Part shown: positions 42,405 to 55,085 of the stretch, piece by piece | Layout of the letters: every line of letters begins with the position of its first letter | How positions within the stretch are numbered: position 1 is the stretch's first letter | Source: Ceratobasidium sp. AG-K | Taxonomy: Eukaryota > Basidiomycota > Agaricomycetes > Cantharellales > Ceratobasidiaceae | Direction of reading: 5' to 3' | Length of the DNA stretch: 64,000 nt | NCBI GenBank assembly: GCA_037039685.1 | Contig: JAWNGF010000002.1 | Location: forward strand, 5,828,001-5,892,000 | Program-made: the position numbers and the translations under genes | Notes under the pieces: model-generated | Told to the model about the DNA's origin: nothing | The model's database searches: none | Seen by the model: only the letters and a program-made list of their open reading frames with translations

Positions 42405-44247
42405 CTAGTTATATCCAAGCACTTCATTTGCAAACTTGACAGCCCTCCTCTCGCCAGCACTCATTCCTTCGCTCTCTTCCAGCGCGGCAAGTCCCATTGC
42501 GCGCTTCCCTAGCACGCCCTTGGCGTCTCCAACCCGTCCCCTGTTAGGTCCTACAAACTCTGACTCGCCAGTTCCTCCGGGGAAATCAGGTGCAGGATAC
42601 CCAGTGATGAGCGTTTGCCGCTGGAGGGCTAGGTACTCGGCGTTTTTAGCGGTCAGAGGCGCAGCGGGGATGTAAAATACTGAAGAGTCAGTGGTCCCGC
42701 GATGAGTTGACTCGACCGCGTGGATTCCGTCTACCCGTTCGACATTCGGTCAGTACGACAATAAATAAATTTGAGTAGGACAAACTTACCGCAGTGCCAG
42801 AACACCATATCTCCCGGTTTGACAGACTTCATACTAACCATCCCGCCTTGATCGAGCATCAGATGTGGATGAGTCAGCGCGTTGAGCTCTTGCCCCGATC
42901 CAGGCACCGCGCCTGGGAAGTCTGTAGCTTCGAGATCCATCGTCCAGTTTTGCGGCTTGAGCTGATCAAGCGAAGGGGAAGACGTAGAAATCGGGGTAAG
43001 AGGTCTGAAAAATGGACGCATGATGACATATGCCACCGACTCGCGCAGGAGCGGGTAGGTGCGAAGTGTACCCTCATTCGGACCCGTTGAAGACAGCGCA
43101 AGCCAGCCTTGGAATCCACGGAATGCACTGCACTGTAATAGGTTCAGACATCGGGAGCGGTCATGGGGGGTGTGGACGTACCTGGTTCGGAGCGTGATAT
43201 AAATCCGAGTTGGCTCCCAACCTCGGGCTGATGTTGAACGGATCGTGCTTGCGCCAGTTGCCTGAAATAATATCGGAATAGCATTTACGGTAGCCTTCAT
43301 CTTCCCAGCTAGCAGTGCTTGTTTAGTTTGACCGAATCTTCATTCTATTACTAAGCAAAACTTACCGTTCCAGTCCTCCTCCATCAATATGCGCTAACAC
43401 CATTGTAAGAATAAATGCTTAATTGAAGGGAGCTGACTTACGTCCGAGGGCAAATTTGGCGTCACCGGGTAAGCGAATCCTCAACCTGTCGGCGTACGAA
43501 ATTGGGGTCGAGAGGGATATTTCGTCCTCAGGCCCGGCAGTAAACAAGGACAACAAAGCCTGCGAGGTCTTGAGCAAGTTTGGATGAGACCGGGCTAGAA
43601 CTTGGGGCCGTGACCTAGTGTGGGAAAGACGCTGAGTAAAGGATCGGGTATTACGGCGCGCGCATACATACCAATAGAGTTCAAAGACTTGCTTGTTATC
43701 CGCCGGGAATCCTATGAGCCGAGGTTAGCCGCATTATAAATTCACCGATACCACGGACGGACTCACCTTTGACTTGAGGATTCTCCTTTACATAGTCCAA
43801 TACCATCTTCTTCCACTCGAGTGCCTCGACGTCGTCTACTACGTCTCGTATAACCACTGACCCTCGTTTTCGCACTTCGTCCTTCCATCCGTTACCACCT
43901 CGCTCGAGTTCAGCAAAGCCGACCTCGGGGATGATGTCCGTTCCTTTCTCTTGCAGCTCCGCCACACCCTCTCTCAGAGCACCGAGGAGGTCGACCCAGC
44001 TGGCTGTGAGGCGCTCCCGTTCTTCAGTCGTGGAGAGCAGCTGCTGCTTGAGTTGTGCAAAGCGGGGTGGGAGAGGTGCAGCTGCGGCGCCTGAGAGTGA
44101 CGGAAAGATAGCTGAGATGTCGCCCTCCTGCTTTTGGCGTCGGGAGGAACTCGAATGCGCCGCCTGCACCTCGGTGGCGAGGCCACGACGAGCGAGCCGG
44201 AGGCAGTTGGAGAGGGTGGAACGTGAGGTGTTAGCAAAACGCAACAT
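42405..44247 (-). CDS. DUF1479 family oxygenase-like protein, copy 1
   Basis: Seven exons on the minus strand: 44247-43767, 43711-43672, 43614-43442, 43393-43366, 43308-43182, 43132-42790, 42730-42405; 505 aa. The N-terminus is Arg/Ser-rich with RRGLAT, like a mitochondrial presequence. DUF1479 proteins have a cupin fold like Fe(II)/2-oxoglutarate dioxygenases. An H-x-D pair is visible at residues 233-235 (PHIDGG) and the distal His is probably 401 (GIHAVE), with His 396 close by. The substrate is unknown. The start was chosen because MLR aligns with copy 2; an ATG two codons upstream is also in frame. A near-identical exon layout in 46236-48078 shows the two are tandem duplicates. Confidence 0.88.
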
Positions 44248-44699
44248 GGTCAATACGGATTCGATGAGGATGACAACACAAATGGCCGCTGAGCGAACGA
44301 GAGGTGAGAGCTAAGATGACGTCGAGTTCAAGTCAGTTATAACCCGAGCCTTGGAAGATAATCCGAAGTGGATCCGGGTAATCGAAGCAAATTAATATAC
44401 CCGGTGTGATCGAAGCTCGAATTGGCCGGTCGGCGCTTGAATTTGCCGGTATACGCGGTCACATAAATATACCAAACATACGTTCGTGGTCAATGAGGAA
44501 CACTCTGTACGTATGTATTACTGAGACGCTGGCGGTATGAACTTGCGATTCGCATGTTCTCTGTGCTAATTATAAGAAAGCCTGACTCATGTACATCGCT
44601 CCATGGGTCTTACCAAAGACCAAGCCTGGGTGACCTGCGACACACCAAGGATGTGGGCCACCTTTCCTTCCTAGACGGGAGCTTGTGAGTGATCTGTTC
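44248..44699. other. Upstream region of DUF1479 copy 1
   Basis: Shares short blocks with the upstream region of copy 2 (for example CAAATGGC and TTCAAG at similar distances), as expected if the promoter was duplicated with the gene. No gene is seen. Confidence 0.4.
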
Positions 44700-45010
44700 A
44701 ATTTCCGAGTCCGCTTTCATTCTAACCGCCTTATGAACAATAGAGAAGCTCGTGGACGTCGCCGGTCGTGTCCCACAGTTCTCCGGTTCACCCTATTGGC
44801 GGCGTTGTCTCAGCGTATAGCAAACGCACTTGGCGACCGACGTACCATTGAGTAAACTCGTCGCATTGAGCAGTACCATTGCTTGTTGCTCCTTTAGTAC
44901 GTTTAACACGGTTCGGCATTCACACGGGTAACCATGTTCGCCAAATTGCGTCCAAAGCATTAGATGAAGGCTTGGGTCTGCAACGACAAGCGAGAATAAA
45001 TGGAATGATT
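44700..45010 (-). pseudogene. Decayed 3' fragment of NUP85
   Basis: On the minus strand the translation QAMVLLNATSLLNG aligns with QAVVLLDAANLLDG of the intact NUP85 at 48.8 kb. After a splice-site position, ELWDTTGDVHELL aligns with ELLITTDDAYELL. An in-frame TGA precedes the second block and more stops lie upstream. A 45-nt comparison by eye gives about 64% identity with almost all changes being transitions. The fragment lies the same distance upstream of DUF1479 copy 1 (about 450 bp) as NUP85 does from copy 2, so it marks the edge of a duplicated segment. Confidence 0.75.
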
Positions 45011-46235
45011 GACTACGAATAAAAGAAGAAAGCAGCAGGGCACGCACTTTCTTACCCAGGGTGAGCCCGGAATCTAGTCAAGCCGTAACACAGGCCCGAC
45101 CCGGGCCTGTGCGACCTCACTTAACAGTGCAACTCCACGCCTGGGCTGCTACACACGAGCGAGTGGGTCCCGTCAGATTGGGCGTGTGATGGGATGAGTA
45201 GATGACGTGCTCGGGAGTGGTTACATCAAGGAAACACGATCTTGCACTGGGCAAGCCAACGAGAATGGGAGGGACTGGCTGGGGGCTGGGATCAAGCTGT
45301 AAAGATTGAAGTTGATATTTGCCAACATCTGTGTACTTTCATCGAATGAATATCACCTCCTGGAGAGTCTCAAGAAATATTCACCCTCTTTCTCGTTTAG
45401 CGCCGTCTGAGAGTGTCGTGGTCGAAGCCACGCTAAAAGTGGGGCAATCATGTGATCTGACTAAGCGAAACGACCAATGCCGCTCAGCTTGGCCCTCTTT
45501 TCTCCTCTTCTCGTCCAGACTGAGACGACCGCCTACATACTACTCTCTTCTCCACGGGAACAATGCATCTCTCAGCCGCGTGACATACGCTAACATCTGC
45601 ACTTTTATCAACATCGTCTCTCGTACACTAACCACCCATTCTGTATGGACTCATGACCTAGCGACAGTCTCCTCCTCTGTATACCGAATCTGAAAATGAG
45701 AACGTCGATCACAGCTCTGTACGTAATCGGGCCCGACACTACTACAAGTTTCTTCCTCAGCTACTCGTGGCTCTGTTGGTGCTCGGCTGCTAGAACAACA
45801 AACCGCGACTCTCAAACGGGCTCTCATCAACCTAGAGATACGTGAGGAAAAGTTGGATGTGTTGCTCCGGGCTGCCCGGCTTGGTGCTCCCCTACTGCTT
45901 GATCTCGTTTCAAATATCTCTAGCTCGAACTGAAGTCTCGGCTCGGGCGGCTTATTAGTTCTCAGATTCCATGCTTGGACCCAGCATTTTAACTCGTTGA
46001 ATTACCCGAGTGATTTTGAGTTGCGAATCTGTGTTTGGTCGCAGACCACAATAGACGGATTGATATCGCGAAAAAGGGACAAAGGCGCTCAGGTCGAACG
46101 GCATCCGATCGGGATGGTTACCACGCATACAACAATGATTCGCCGCGTACCCTCAAATGAAAACTGAAAATAAAGCTTGTTTCAAGGACCTAAATCCAAT
46201 CATAATCCATGTACACATTTGATTCAATAAAAAGC
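45011..46235. other. Intergenic, no supported gene
   Basis: Holds a perfect 10-bp hairpin at 45089-45111 and an open 124-codon frame at 45319-45693 that has no conserved features. A short open stretch near 45790-45930 could encode about 49 residues of helical text, but no start or splice support was found. Confidence 0.4.
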
Positions 46236-48078
46236 CTAATACCCCAGGACTTCATTCGCAAATCTCATAACCCTCTTCTCTCCCTCGCTCATTTCTTCCC
46301 TCTCTTCCCATGCCCCTAAACCCATCGCGCGCTTCCCGACAACGCCCTTCATGTCTCCAATTTCCCCCTTGTTGGGCCCTACAAACCTTGATTCACCAAC
46401 CCCTCCCGGGAAGTCCGGCGCGGGTAGGCCAGCGATGAAATTCTGGCGCTGGAGGGCCAAGTACTCCGCATTTGTAGCGGTCAGAGGGGCTGCTGGGATG
46501 TAGAATACTGATGAATCAGAGTTTCCACGATGAGTTGATTCGACAGCGTGGATCCCATCTATCCATTGGTATACTCCGTCAGTGCGACGAACAATCAGGA
46601 CGTTAGAGGAGAAACGCACCACAATGCCAAAAGACCATATCTCCCGGTTTGACAGGCTTCATACTAACCATCCCACCTTGGTCGAGCATCAGATGTGGAT
46701 GAGTCAGCGCGTTGAGCTCTTGCCCCGATCCAGGCACCGCGCCTGGGAAGTCTGTAGCCTCGAGGTCCATCGTCCAGTTTTGCGGCTTGAGCTCATCCAA
46801 CGAAGGAGAAGCGGAAGAAATCGGAGTAAGAGGCCTGAAAAACGGACGCATGATGACATATGCCACCGACTCGCGCAGGAGGGGATAAACCTGGAGTGTA
46901 CCCTCCTTTGGACCTGTTGAGGATAACGCAAGCCAGCCTTGGAACCCCCGGAACGCGCTAGACTGGGATCGTACGGTTAGGTTTCGAGGGGTACTGAGAG
47001 CAACAGACCGCTTACCTGGCTCGGGCCAAGGTACAAGTCTGAGTTGGCTTTCAGCCGAGGGCCGATATTGAATGCATCGTGCTTGCGCCAGTTTCCTGAC
47101 AGTATTTCAGAGTAGCATTTACGGTAACCTTCATCCTCCCATCTACCATGGTCCACTTAGTTCCGCCATACTTCCATTCAAATTGAGGTGTAACCCACCT
47201 TTCCAACCCTCCTCCGTCCATATGAGCTAAATTATCTATTCAGAACCGCCATTAGTGAATGGGATACTGACTTACGTCCGAGAGCAAACTTGGTATCCCC
47301 AGGCTGACGGATCCTCAAACGATCGGCGTATGTGACCAGATTCGAAAGTGATATTTCATCCTCGGGTCCAGCACTGAACAAGGATAGTACGGCCTGTGAA
47401 GTCTTCAGCAGATTCGGATGAGAACGAGCAAGGATTTGTGGACGGGACCTGGATAACGAACGCTATTTAGGCATAACATTATTATGACGCAATGCGCATA
47501 TATACCAATAAAGCTCGAAGACCTGCTTGTTATCCGCTGGGAACCCTGTGGCACACGTCAAACTCGGCAGGTGTCCGGACACCATGACGAAACTCACCCT
47601 TGACTTGCGGATTCTCTCTTACATAGTCCAACACCATCCGCTTCCATCCGAGCGCCTCGCCGTCGTCTACTACATCTCTTACCACCACCGATCCCCTTTT
47701 TCGTACCTCGTCCTTCCATTCATTTCCACCCCGCTCGATTTCGGCAAAGCTGACCTCAGGGATGATATCTGTTCCTTTCTCCTGCAACTCTGCCACCTCT
47801 TCTCTCAGAGCGTCGAGTAGGTTGACCCAGCCGGTTGTTAGACGTTCCCGTGCCTCGGCACTAGATAGTATATGTTGCTTGAGCTGTGCGAAGCGGGGTG
47901 AGAGAGGCGCAGGCGCGGCACCTGAGAGGGAGGGAAACGCAGCTGAAATATCGCCCTCCTGCTTTTGACGTCGTGTAGAACTCGAGCGTGCTGACTGGAC
48001 CCCGGTGGCTAGACCACGCCGGGTAAGCTGGAGACAATGTGGTAGAGTCCGATGTGAGGTGCTAGTAACTCGGAGCAT
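46236..48078 (-). CDS. DUF1479 family oxygenase-like protein, copy 2
   Basis: Seven exons on the minus strand: 48078-47598, 47545-47506, 47448-47276, 47226-47199, 47142-47016, 46962-46620, 46558-46236; 504 aa. The first six exons have exactly the lengths of copy 1 (481, 40, 173, 28, 127, 343 nt). It keeps the H-x-D pair (PHMDGG, residues 233-235), the HAVE motif and the Arg-rich presequence-like N-terminus. Both copies are intact, so both may be expressed. It lies tail-first next to NUP85 on the same strand with about 430 bp between. Confidence 0.88.
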
Positions 48079-48509
48079 GGCAGGAGGGTAGAAGGGATGG
48101 TATAATGACGCTGTGAGGAACAAGGGGCAAATGGCGGAGTGACACCGAATTCAAGGTTATTATAGTAAGCCCAAGTCATGATCGTGGAGTCCAACCCGAA
48201 TTCTAAATGAGATAAGATGGCTGTTGTAACCGAATAGCTACTCAGAGGGGAGTACGTAATATAGGGCGATCAACAGCCAATGATAATCACTTGTACTAGA
48301 CATAAATTCCGGCAATGTGGTTGGTGGAGGCAAGAACCGCAGTACCGGCATCCCTGGAAGAATCACCGATACCACCAGAGACTCGCCGGCATCACTCGGG
48401 TTCGGGTACTGAACAGAACACCCCATGGGAGCGACAGGATGAATTACAGACGTAAGAATAGCATACATTCAAGCGTTGTCTGTACCGTCTCTGACTAAGC
48501 AAATCCAGT

Positions 48510-51252
48510 TCACATTCGTTGCACCGTACATCTCGCCAAGTACCGAGCGAGAACTAGTCTCACTACGTCCAAAGACTGTAGCGCCTCGGTTTCTGCGCCC
48601 TTTTCCTTCCCTCTCATCGTTATCCGGGCGAGAACTTGTAGGTAGTCGGCCCCAGCTCCAAGTGCTGCTTGGGTATAAATGTTTTGCAGGTAGCGGAGTA
48701 ATTCGTACGCATCGTCTGTCGTGATCAACAGCTCTTCATCCGACCCTGTGAATAGCGTGTCTTCAGTATAAAAATCATATCACCGACGAGACCGACTTGC
48801 CATCGAGTAGGTTTGCCGCGTCAAGTAGTACTACCGCCTGCCACGCCCGTGGTACAATCGACCTATCAAGCATCCGCACAAGCAACCGCACGGCCTCGCC
48901 TTTCGCTCCATCGTCCGAGAAGGTGTGGAAATCGGCAAATCGAGCGACAAATTGTAATCGAGCTGTAATGGGGTCGGTAGCGTTCACTCTGACGTGTCTC
49001 GCTGGGATTTGGTTGACGTGTTGAACAAAAGCAGCTGAGCCTGCAATGACGAGTCAGGCAAATTCAACGCAAAAAAGCAACAGCACGCTAACCATTTTGA
49101 ACGTACTCCTCTAGCAAAAGAGTCGCTATCCTTCCCACACCACGGACATCATTGGCAAATGCGCAATACGATATCGCCAAGCCATATTGTTTCTGACCAG
49201 TTAGGTGCTGCGCTACAACCTAGTCAAAGTCTGTCAGCATTCCATTCCACCCTTAGCACAGGGTATGCACGAACTTTGCATATCTCTCTCGACTCATCCT
49301 GGAGACTGAATTGATCGCACACGCTCAGCAGCTTGTCAACGCGATCATACCCTTCCCACATTCCCGCGTCTACCATGCGCGGTGCGATGGGCAGACCCTG
49401 ATCATCTACTCCCAATGATTTCAGTCGAGACCGAGGCTTCGAAGACGCCTCGGGGTCAACCTGATCCAGGATAGGCGTTGAGACACCGGAGATTGGCACT
49501 CGGCGGCGAAAGGGACTCACAGGAGGCGGAACAACGGATATGCGCCCAATCACAGCTGAAATGCGCTCTCGTCCCACAGACCCACATCGACCCATATACT
49601 CCAACTCAATCTCGAACAGAGTAGGGTCCGAGTGGAGATGCTCTGCATATGCCAGGACAAAGTGGTCACGAATACTCATTCCATAACTTTTCTGATGGAT
49701 TAGCACATAACAATCAAAAATAATTCAAAAATAACTTACGTCTGAACAATTTCATCATGGGGATCGAGCGTTCCAGCCTTTTCGAAGATGTCTGCGAGAT
49801 GGGCAGCCAGCCATGGATCTAGCTGCGCTGCAACTTCCAGAGCCTGTCACGACGCGCATGAGATGACGACAGGCGAGATTTGATTTTGTTCAGTACTAAC
49901 CTCCAGCTCTTCCATGTTCAGGATCGCCCGGTGCAATTCTTGCACAGGAATGGTTGGGTCAGGCGGCATCTCCTCGACAATTCTCTCCACAACCTTTGCC
50001 AGCTGAGTCCTCTTCAAACCGACATCGACCCAAACCCCCCACACGCCAACCGCCTCGCGGAACCCCCACCCGTCCTCCACAGCCTCACTGCACAGCGCAA
50101 ACACAACCCCCGCGTCTCCTTCTAAAACACCCAGTAGTTCGTCGACCCAGCGCGACCACTCGTCTTCATCGCCTTCTCCACTGGTATCGCTTTCGACTGC
50201 CTTGTCAAATGCGATGCGTACTTCCGAGACGCGCTCCCGCCATCGCGCGTGGGCGGTTATGAATCCTGACTCGCGCTGGAATTCGCTGCTCCTCGGGTGA
50301 ATTTCCAAGACGGGCACAAGTGAGTCCCGTACAAAAGTACGCAGAACTGGGCTAGGATGGCTCGAGGCGATGCGCCGGAGGAACCCGAGAGCAGATGTGG
50401 AGAGACCACGGAGTATGCACTTGTTCAAGGTCGGCCAAAAGTCTGGGTCGGACCATGGCTCGGGGAGGGCAGAGAGACGAATGAGTTCGGCGGTAGCAGG
50501 GACTGTGTGAGATGTATTGAGCCATTGAAGGAGCTGTTCCCCAACAAGGCCGTCGATTTGACCACCGTGTGGTGCATAGACAGTTTGGACGAGCTGTAAA
50601 GTCTCAAGAATATTCACATAGGTAGGATAGGTAGACGGGAGGGGGTCTTGAGACTAGGTAAGCTAGATTAGAGAGTACAGATGACTGGGAGACGGGCGCA
50701 GACGTACCGCGAGTGAAGCTATCTGCTTTTTGGTGTCATTAATGTACTGCTCGATAGAACGACTGTAATAGTTGGTAATTTGCGCGTCAGGCAACCTGTC
50801 GGATGGTCAGACATAGGCGCCGGAACGTGGAAGGATGTAAAGTACAAGTGTATGGTATTATCGTTCTGAAGGGATTTGGCGATATTTTGAATGGTCGTGA
50901 ATGTAAGATATGTGTCGCAATAAAACTACATCACAGTCAAAAACTGCTTCAGCCCCAAGGGATGGTGAGACAAGCCGACCAACCTCAACAGTGGACTCTG
51001 GGATATGGTCCCAAGAGGCAAAATACAGCAAGGAGTCCGCCGGGTACCTCTTCTTGGTCGGAGCTTGGGGCGCTTTCTGATACAAGTTAGAGGCAATTAT
51101 CTCGGTATATTACGAGTTCTCACAGATGATGCGTGAGCTACGACGCTATTCCCGCGAGGAGAAACCGATGCAAGAAATGTATGTTGGGAGCTCTGAAACT
51201 CTTCCAATCCCGCCGCAGGAATCAGCGCAGGTTGAAGAAGTACCGCCGCCAT
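48510..51252 (-). CDS. NUP85: Nuclear pore complex subunit Nup85
   Basis: Ten exons on the minus strand: 51252-51124, 51076-50984, 50925-50846, 50795-50708, 50653-49901, 49843-49740, 49686-49275, 49219-49093, 49040-48801, 48760-48510; 758 aa. It matches the Nup85/Nucleoporin alpha-solenoid family: an N-terminal SPRGNSV block, a central GEQLLQWLN helix region with HPRSSEF, and a C-terminal run of helices ending in DDAYELLRYLQ. Nup85 is a scaffold member of the Y-complex (Nup84 complex) of the pore. Intron 9 (48761-48800) starts GCAAGT, a GC-AG intron; no GT choice keeps the frame. Intron 6 uses an AAAAG acceptor. The start ATG at 51252 was preferred to one 13 codons upstream. Confidence 0.88.
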
Positions 51253-51707
51253 CTTAGGTGATCCCAAATGAATCAGCCCCGTGAGTCTCAATACATGAAC
51301 TCAGCTCACCTCTAAGCTCAAGGCGCGTTGTTTACAGGTGCCCGTCACGTGATAGACTGATCATGCTGACAATTCTATGACTAATTATGGCGCTTGCACG
51401 CTCCCCTTCAAACCCGTTTCGAAGTTTGTTACCCCAGGTTCCAGATTAAACCCGTGTCAACCGAGCAGATGGGCAATAATCAGAATGATAGGCATGGATA
51501 GGCGGTGCAGAAAAATCGGGAATGGCAAGATGAGCGGCCCCATGAGACACCTCATGCAATCCTCGAGGACATTCTAAGCATGGTTGAATGGGACCCCTAT
51601 AACTAGCCAGTTCGCACCGATTCCTTCGGCGCATTGCACTTGTATATTTCCTCTTGATTTGACCTATCTTCTAGCCTATTTTCTTTTATCACATTTCGCT
51701 CTACAGT

Positions 51708-53070
51708 ATGACCGCAATAATCACCTCTAACCCCGTCGGTTCCGGTCACTCTAAGTACAACCAATCGCCTTACACGCCAACTGAGAAAACCTACAGCGAG
51801 ACTGCACCTAGCTCTACTGCCGATTCTCAACCCGAGATTGTTGAGGAGTCATGGGACAACTGGAGTGATCGGGAGGTGTGGGAAATAGCCAGGCGTATGC
51901 GTGGTATGCCTTCTCCTACCGGTGACTTTTGCACCGACTGACATGACGCTTCAGAATCTCTAAAGGTCAAGGACGAAGAGCATGCCAAAGGTGAAGAATC
52001 CCGCTCGGATTCAAAGCCCGAAGATAGAAGTCCTAAAATTGTTACGGGCGAACTCGATGCACTGGTAAGTAGTAAGCTAGAGTTTTCTCTGATTACAACT
52101 AAGGTTTCAAATAGCCAAAACACAAGGGATTCATCCTGGAACGTCACCACGCCGATTTGCTCTTGCTTAAAAAAAAGTAGGATATTGATTTGTCTCGTTG
52201 AGTGATAGTTTGGCTCACCATTTGGATGCAAGCGTACTTCATCGTATTTCCATCCATTTACTGCTTTGATCAGAACCGTATTCTTTGCCGAATCACCGGA
52301 GACTTCAAGTATCAGGAGGTGGAGAGTATCCACACCAACCCTCCTGAGCTCCAAACATCCTTCTTTCTCCAGGACATTCCCTACTGGTTTGACGCGCACG
52401 GGGTGCTCTGGTACCAGTTCGGACAGGAATGGCTTATGGAAACACTTTACAGTGACATACAGTCAGCACTGGATGAAGTGGTTCGGTGCATTGAAATCAG
52501 TGCGATAGCTTCATCAATTGCAAAGCGCTTATATGCTAACTATCTTTTCAGACAACTTGCACGTAGCAAATCCGCAAAGTCCAACGAATGATCAATCCCT
52601 GGCCGATGCCACGAATCATGGCTATCTCTCGAGTCTGAATCCGGGGTCCGACGACGGAGAATCCCTTCAACCCCTCGGCTCGAATCCAAACCAAGAGGAA
52701 ATCGACAACTGGGTCGAACAGATGAAGCACCATCGAGCCGTACAGACCAAGGCGGGAGCACGTCTTCCCCCAGTTCAATGTCCCCTAACGACATGCCAAA
52801 AAATTCAGAGACGACCCCAAGCGCTGCGGGTGAGCCAATATTAATATCTATTCCATAACAGGCAAATGACCATTCTAATCCAAGGACCATTTGTACTTTC
52901 ATTACAACATCAAACGTGAGTGTAATTTCGATATCCCTCGTTGTCCATTGCTGACCGTCCACTAAATAGCTCATAAGTGTGACTACGGGTGTAACATCGC
53001 ATTCGAGACAGAAGCAAACAAGAACCGACATCTCGAAACCTGTACTGCTCGGTGGACGCAACGCGACTAG
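51708..53070 (+). CDS. Paired zinc-finger family gene A
   Basis: First of four tandem paralogues. Exons: 51708-51903, 51955-52064, about 52115-52142, 52209-52499, 52552-52829, 52885-52915, 52970-53070. The C-terminus has two fingers: C-x4-C (CPLTTC) followed across an intron by H-x3-H (HLYFH), then C-x3-C-x12-H-x3-C (CDYGC...HLETC). The N-terminal third is acidic and Ser-rich. Exon 3 is uncertain: the natural donor after an A8 run (near 52160) leaves the frame wrong by one base; the alternative donor GTCACC at 52143 closes it. So the gene may be intact with a weak site, mutated, or mis-sequenced in the A run. The function is unknown; the fingers suggest nucleic-acid or protein binding. Confidence 0.6.
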
Positions 53071-53769
53071 ACATATACTATCATTATGCATCGTATGTAT
53101 GCAAGCATACCTTCTTTCCCATTTGTATTTTGCTCTTCTAAAGGGTAGTTGTGATGGATATGGCCCCTATATGCGTGACAATAGTAATTGTAATGCTCGT
53201 ATTGGTGTCCATTAGGCGTATTTCGGCGCTTAATTTGCAGGATTTTGCCTTCAATGGTAATCGAGAGACCTTACACTCCTCAAAAAAAGTGTCAAGTTGA
53301 ACGGGGGATGTAAATTGAGGGTCGGGAAGCATGTGCAAATGACATTCTGCTGGGCAGCTCCAAGGCTCATCGTGAATCTATGTCAAACCAATGAAGGCTA
53401 TAAAACGCATAAATACCTCATTACTGCCTGTGAGCTGAGCACTAAGCTCCAAATGTCGAGTTTAATAGTGCTTTCGGCACCAAAAACGTGCGAGTCATTG
53501 ATGGGAGTCAGCTGGTATGCAGTCCGGAGCCTTTATCTCCGTAGCGCCCACAGCACCGTGATTAAGTAGCACTTCATTAGGAATAACCATGTTGTGCCCT
53601 GCTATTATATGAAATGATAAGCAGATTGGCATCGCGAATTGCGCATGCGTGAACGGGTGAGCGGAATAGGAAAATTATACATATGGGCGAAGTCCATACG
53701 CTAGGCCCATATAACTCGGGGGCGTTTTGATCATCAAACATCATCCAGCCCGCCACTGTTCTTTCACAC
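53071..53769. other. Spacer between genes A and B
   Basis: About 700 bp with no convincing coding exon. It should hold the terminator of A and promoter of B. Confidence 0.4.
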
Positions 53770-55085
53770 ATGCATCACAGTGGCGTTCGTTCACAGGAGG
53801 GGGTACCAGCCCCTCATCTCGGAGAACGAAATTCTATTTCTGATCTCCAAGACGCCGGTCCAGGGGAAGCTAATGAAGATGTCCTACTCAGCTTACGGGG
53901 TTCGTTTCGTAGTCTGTTCCGGCCGACGCCACTGCTAACTCAAATACCGTGATTTAGATGATTCGAGACTCATGATCAAGGACTCTAAGGATGGTGGCGC
54001 CCTCACAGGCTCAGCCGGTTCATCCATTACGGGGCCTTCCTCCGCCCAAGCACTGGTAAGTACAGCTGTATTATGGACAACGATAGAGTTAATCTATTGA
54101 ACCCTTTCAGCCCAAGTCTAAGGGGGGTCAAGAAGAAGCGTGGGGCCTCATGGAAGTAGATTGTAAGTGGATACCCCTTAGCCTCAGATTCTCGACTCAT
54201 AGGTAGCGACAGACTTTGTCCCGAATTGGCACGTATATGCGTGGAACCGCCACAACTGGTCTATCTATATTATGAACGAGCAGCTTCAGCGTGCGGGTGA
54301 AATACTCTACTTGCCGGCTCCAGGCAAAAAAATAGTCATCGACGATGTGCAATATCTCATCAACGAATACGAAGAGTTGATGCGGCTGGAAGGCCACGCT
54401 TGGGCAGCTGAACGTCTTTACTCCACCTTTGGCGAAGCAATCCAGCAAGCAAGGACCAACGCTCGAAATTGTTGCGGCCCTCAGTCAGACGCGTCACTTC
54501 GTTTGTCACTTACTGGGTTTCCGTCTGTGACCGGTCACGAAATGCAGAACGCTGTCCCAATACCTGGCCCGGTCCGACCCAACCCAGGAGCTCACGAATA
54601 CTACCCGGCCGGCCAATCCAGCGAGTTTCCTTCGGGATCGTCGTCTAGTTTGATCCCCGATCCCTCACCCAGCGAGCCCCCTTTTTTGATAGATGGGCTT
54701 CCCCCCACCATGGAAAGCATCAACCGACTCGTCGATAGACTCAAGGCGCAACGTGCAATTATGACATGTCCCGTGCCTGGTTGCCCAGACAGGGACAAGG
54801 AGCAGAGGAGACCACACGCATTGAGAGTGAGTAACTATTGTAAACACAAGAAAATCCGCCCGCTAACAACACGCGCGTTTTTAGGATCATCTCTGTTCCC
54901 ACTTTAATATTCGGGGTACGAATCGAACATAGAATCTGGTGGCCTAGAAAGCTAACCTATTACAACCCTCAGTATATGCATGCCCTCGATGCGTCAAGGG
55001 TTTTATTACAAAGACTAATTGCGATAGGCATGCCGGTACTTGTCGAGCCGAGCAAGGCGTCGGGGGGACCATCCATAATTACTAG
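53770..55085 (+). CDS. Paired zinc-finger family gene B
   Basis: Exons 53770-53899, 53958-54055, 54111-54162, 54207-54826, 54885-54915, 54973-55085; 347 aa, all phases closed. Splice phases match gene A at each shared junction, and the 31-nt exon between the fingers is the same length. Finger 1: CPVPGC ... HLCSH (C-x4-C, H-x3-H). Finger 2: CPRC-x12-HAGTC (C-x2-C-x12-H-x3-C). Between lies a Pro/Ser-rich linker. The middle part (residues about 95-180) is helical and resembles that of A (ERLYS versus ETLYS). It is not recognised as a known family; probably lineage-specific. Confidence 0.72.

Noticed and set aside
45319..45693. 124-codon open frame on the plus strand
   Set aside because: The composition looks random, there is no domain, no paralogue in the window and no splice signals that improve it.
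45790..45935. Open helical stretch that could be the end of a small coiled-coil protein
   Set aside because: I could not find a start codon or a splice path that links it to upstream coding sequence.
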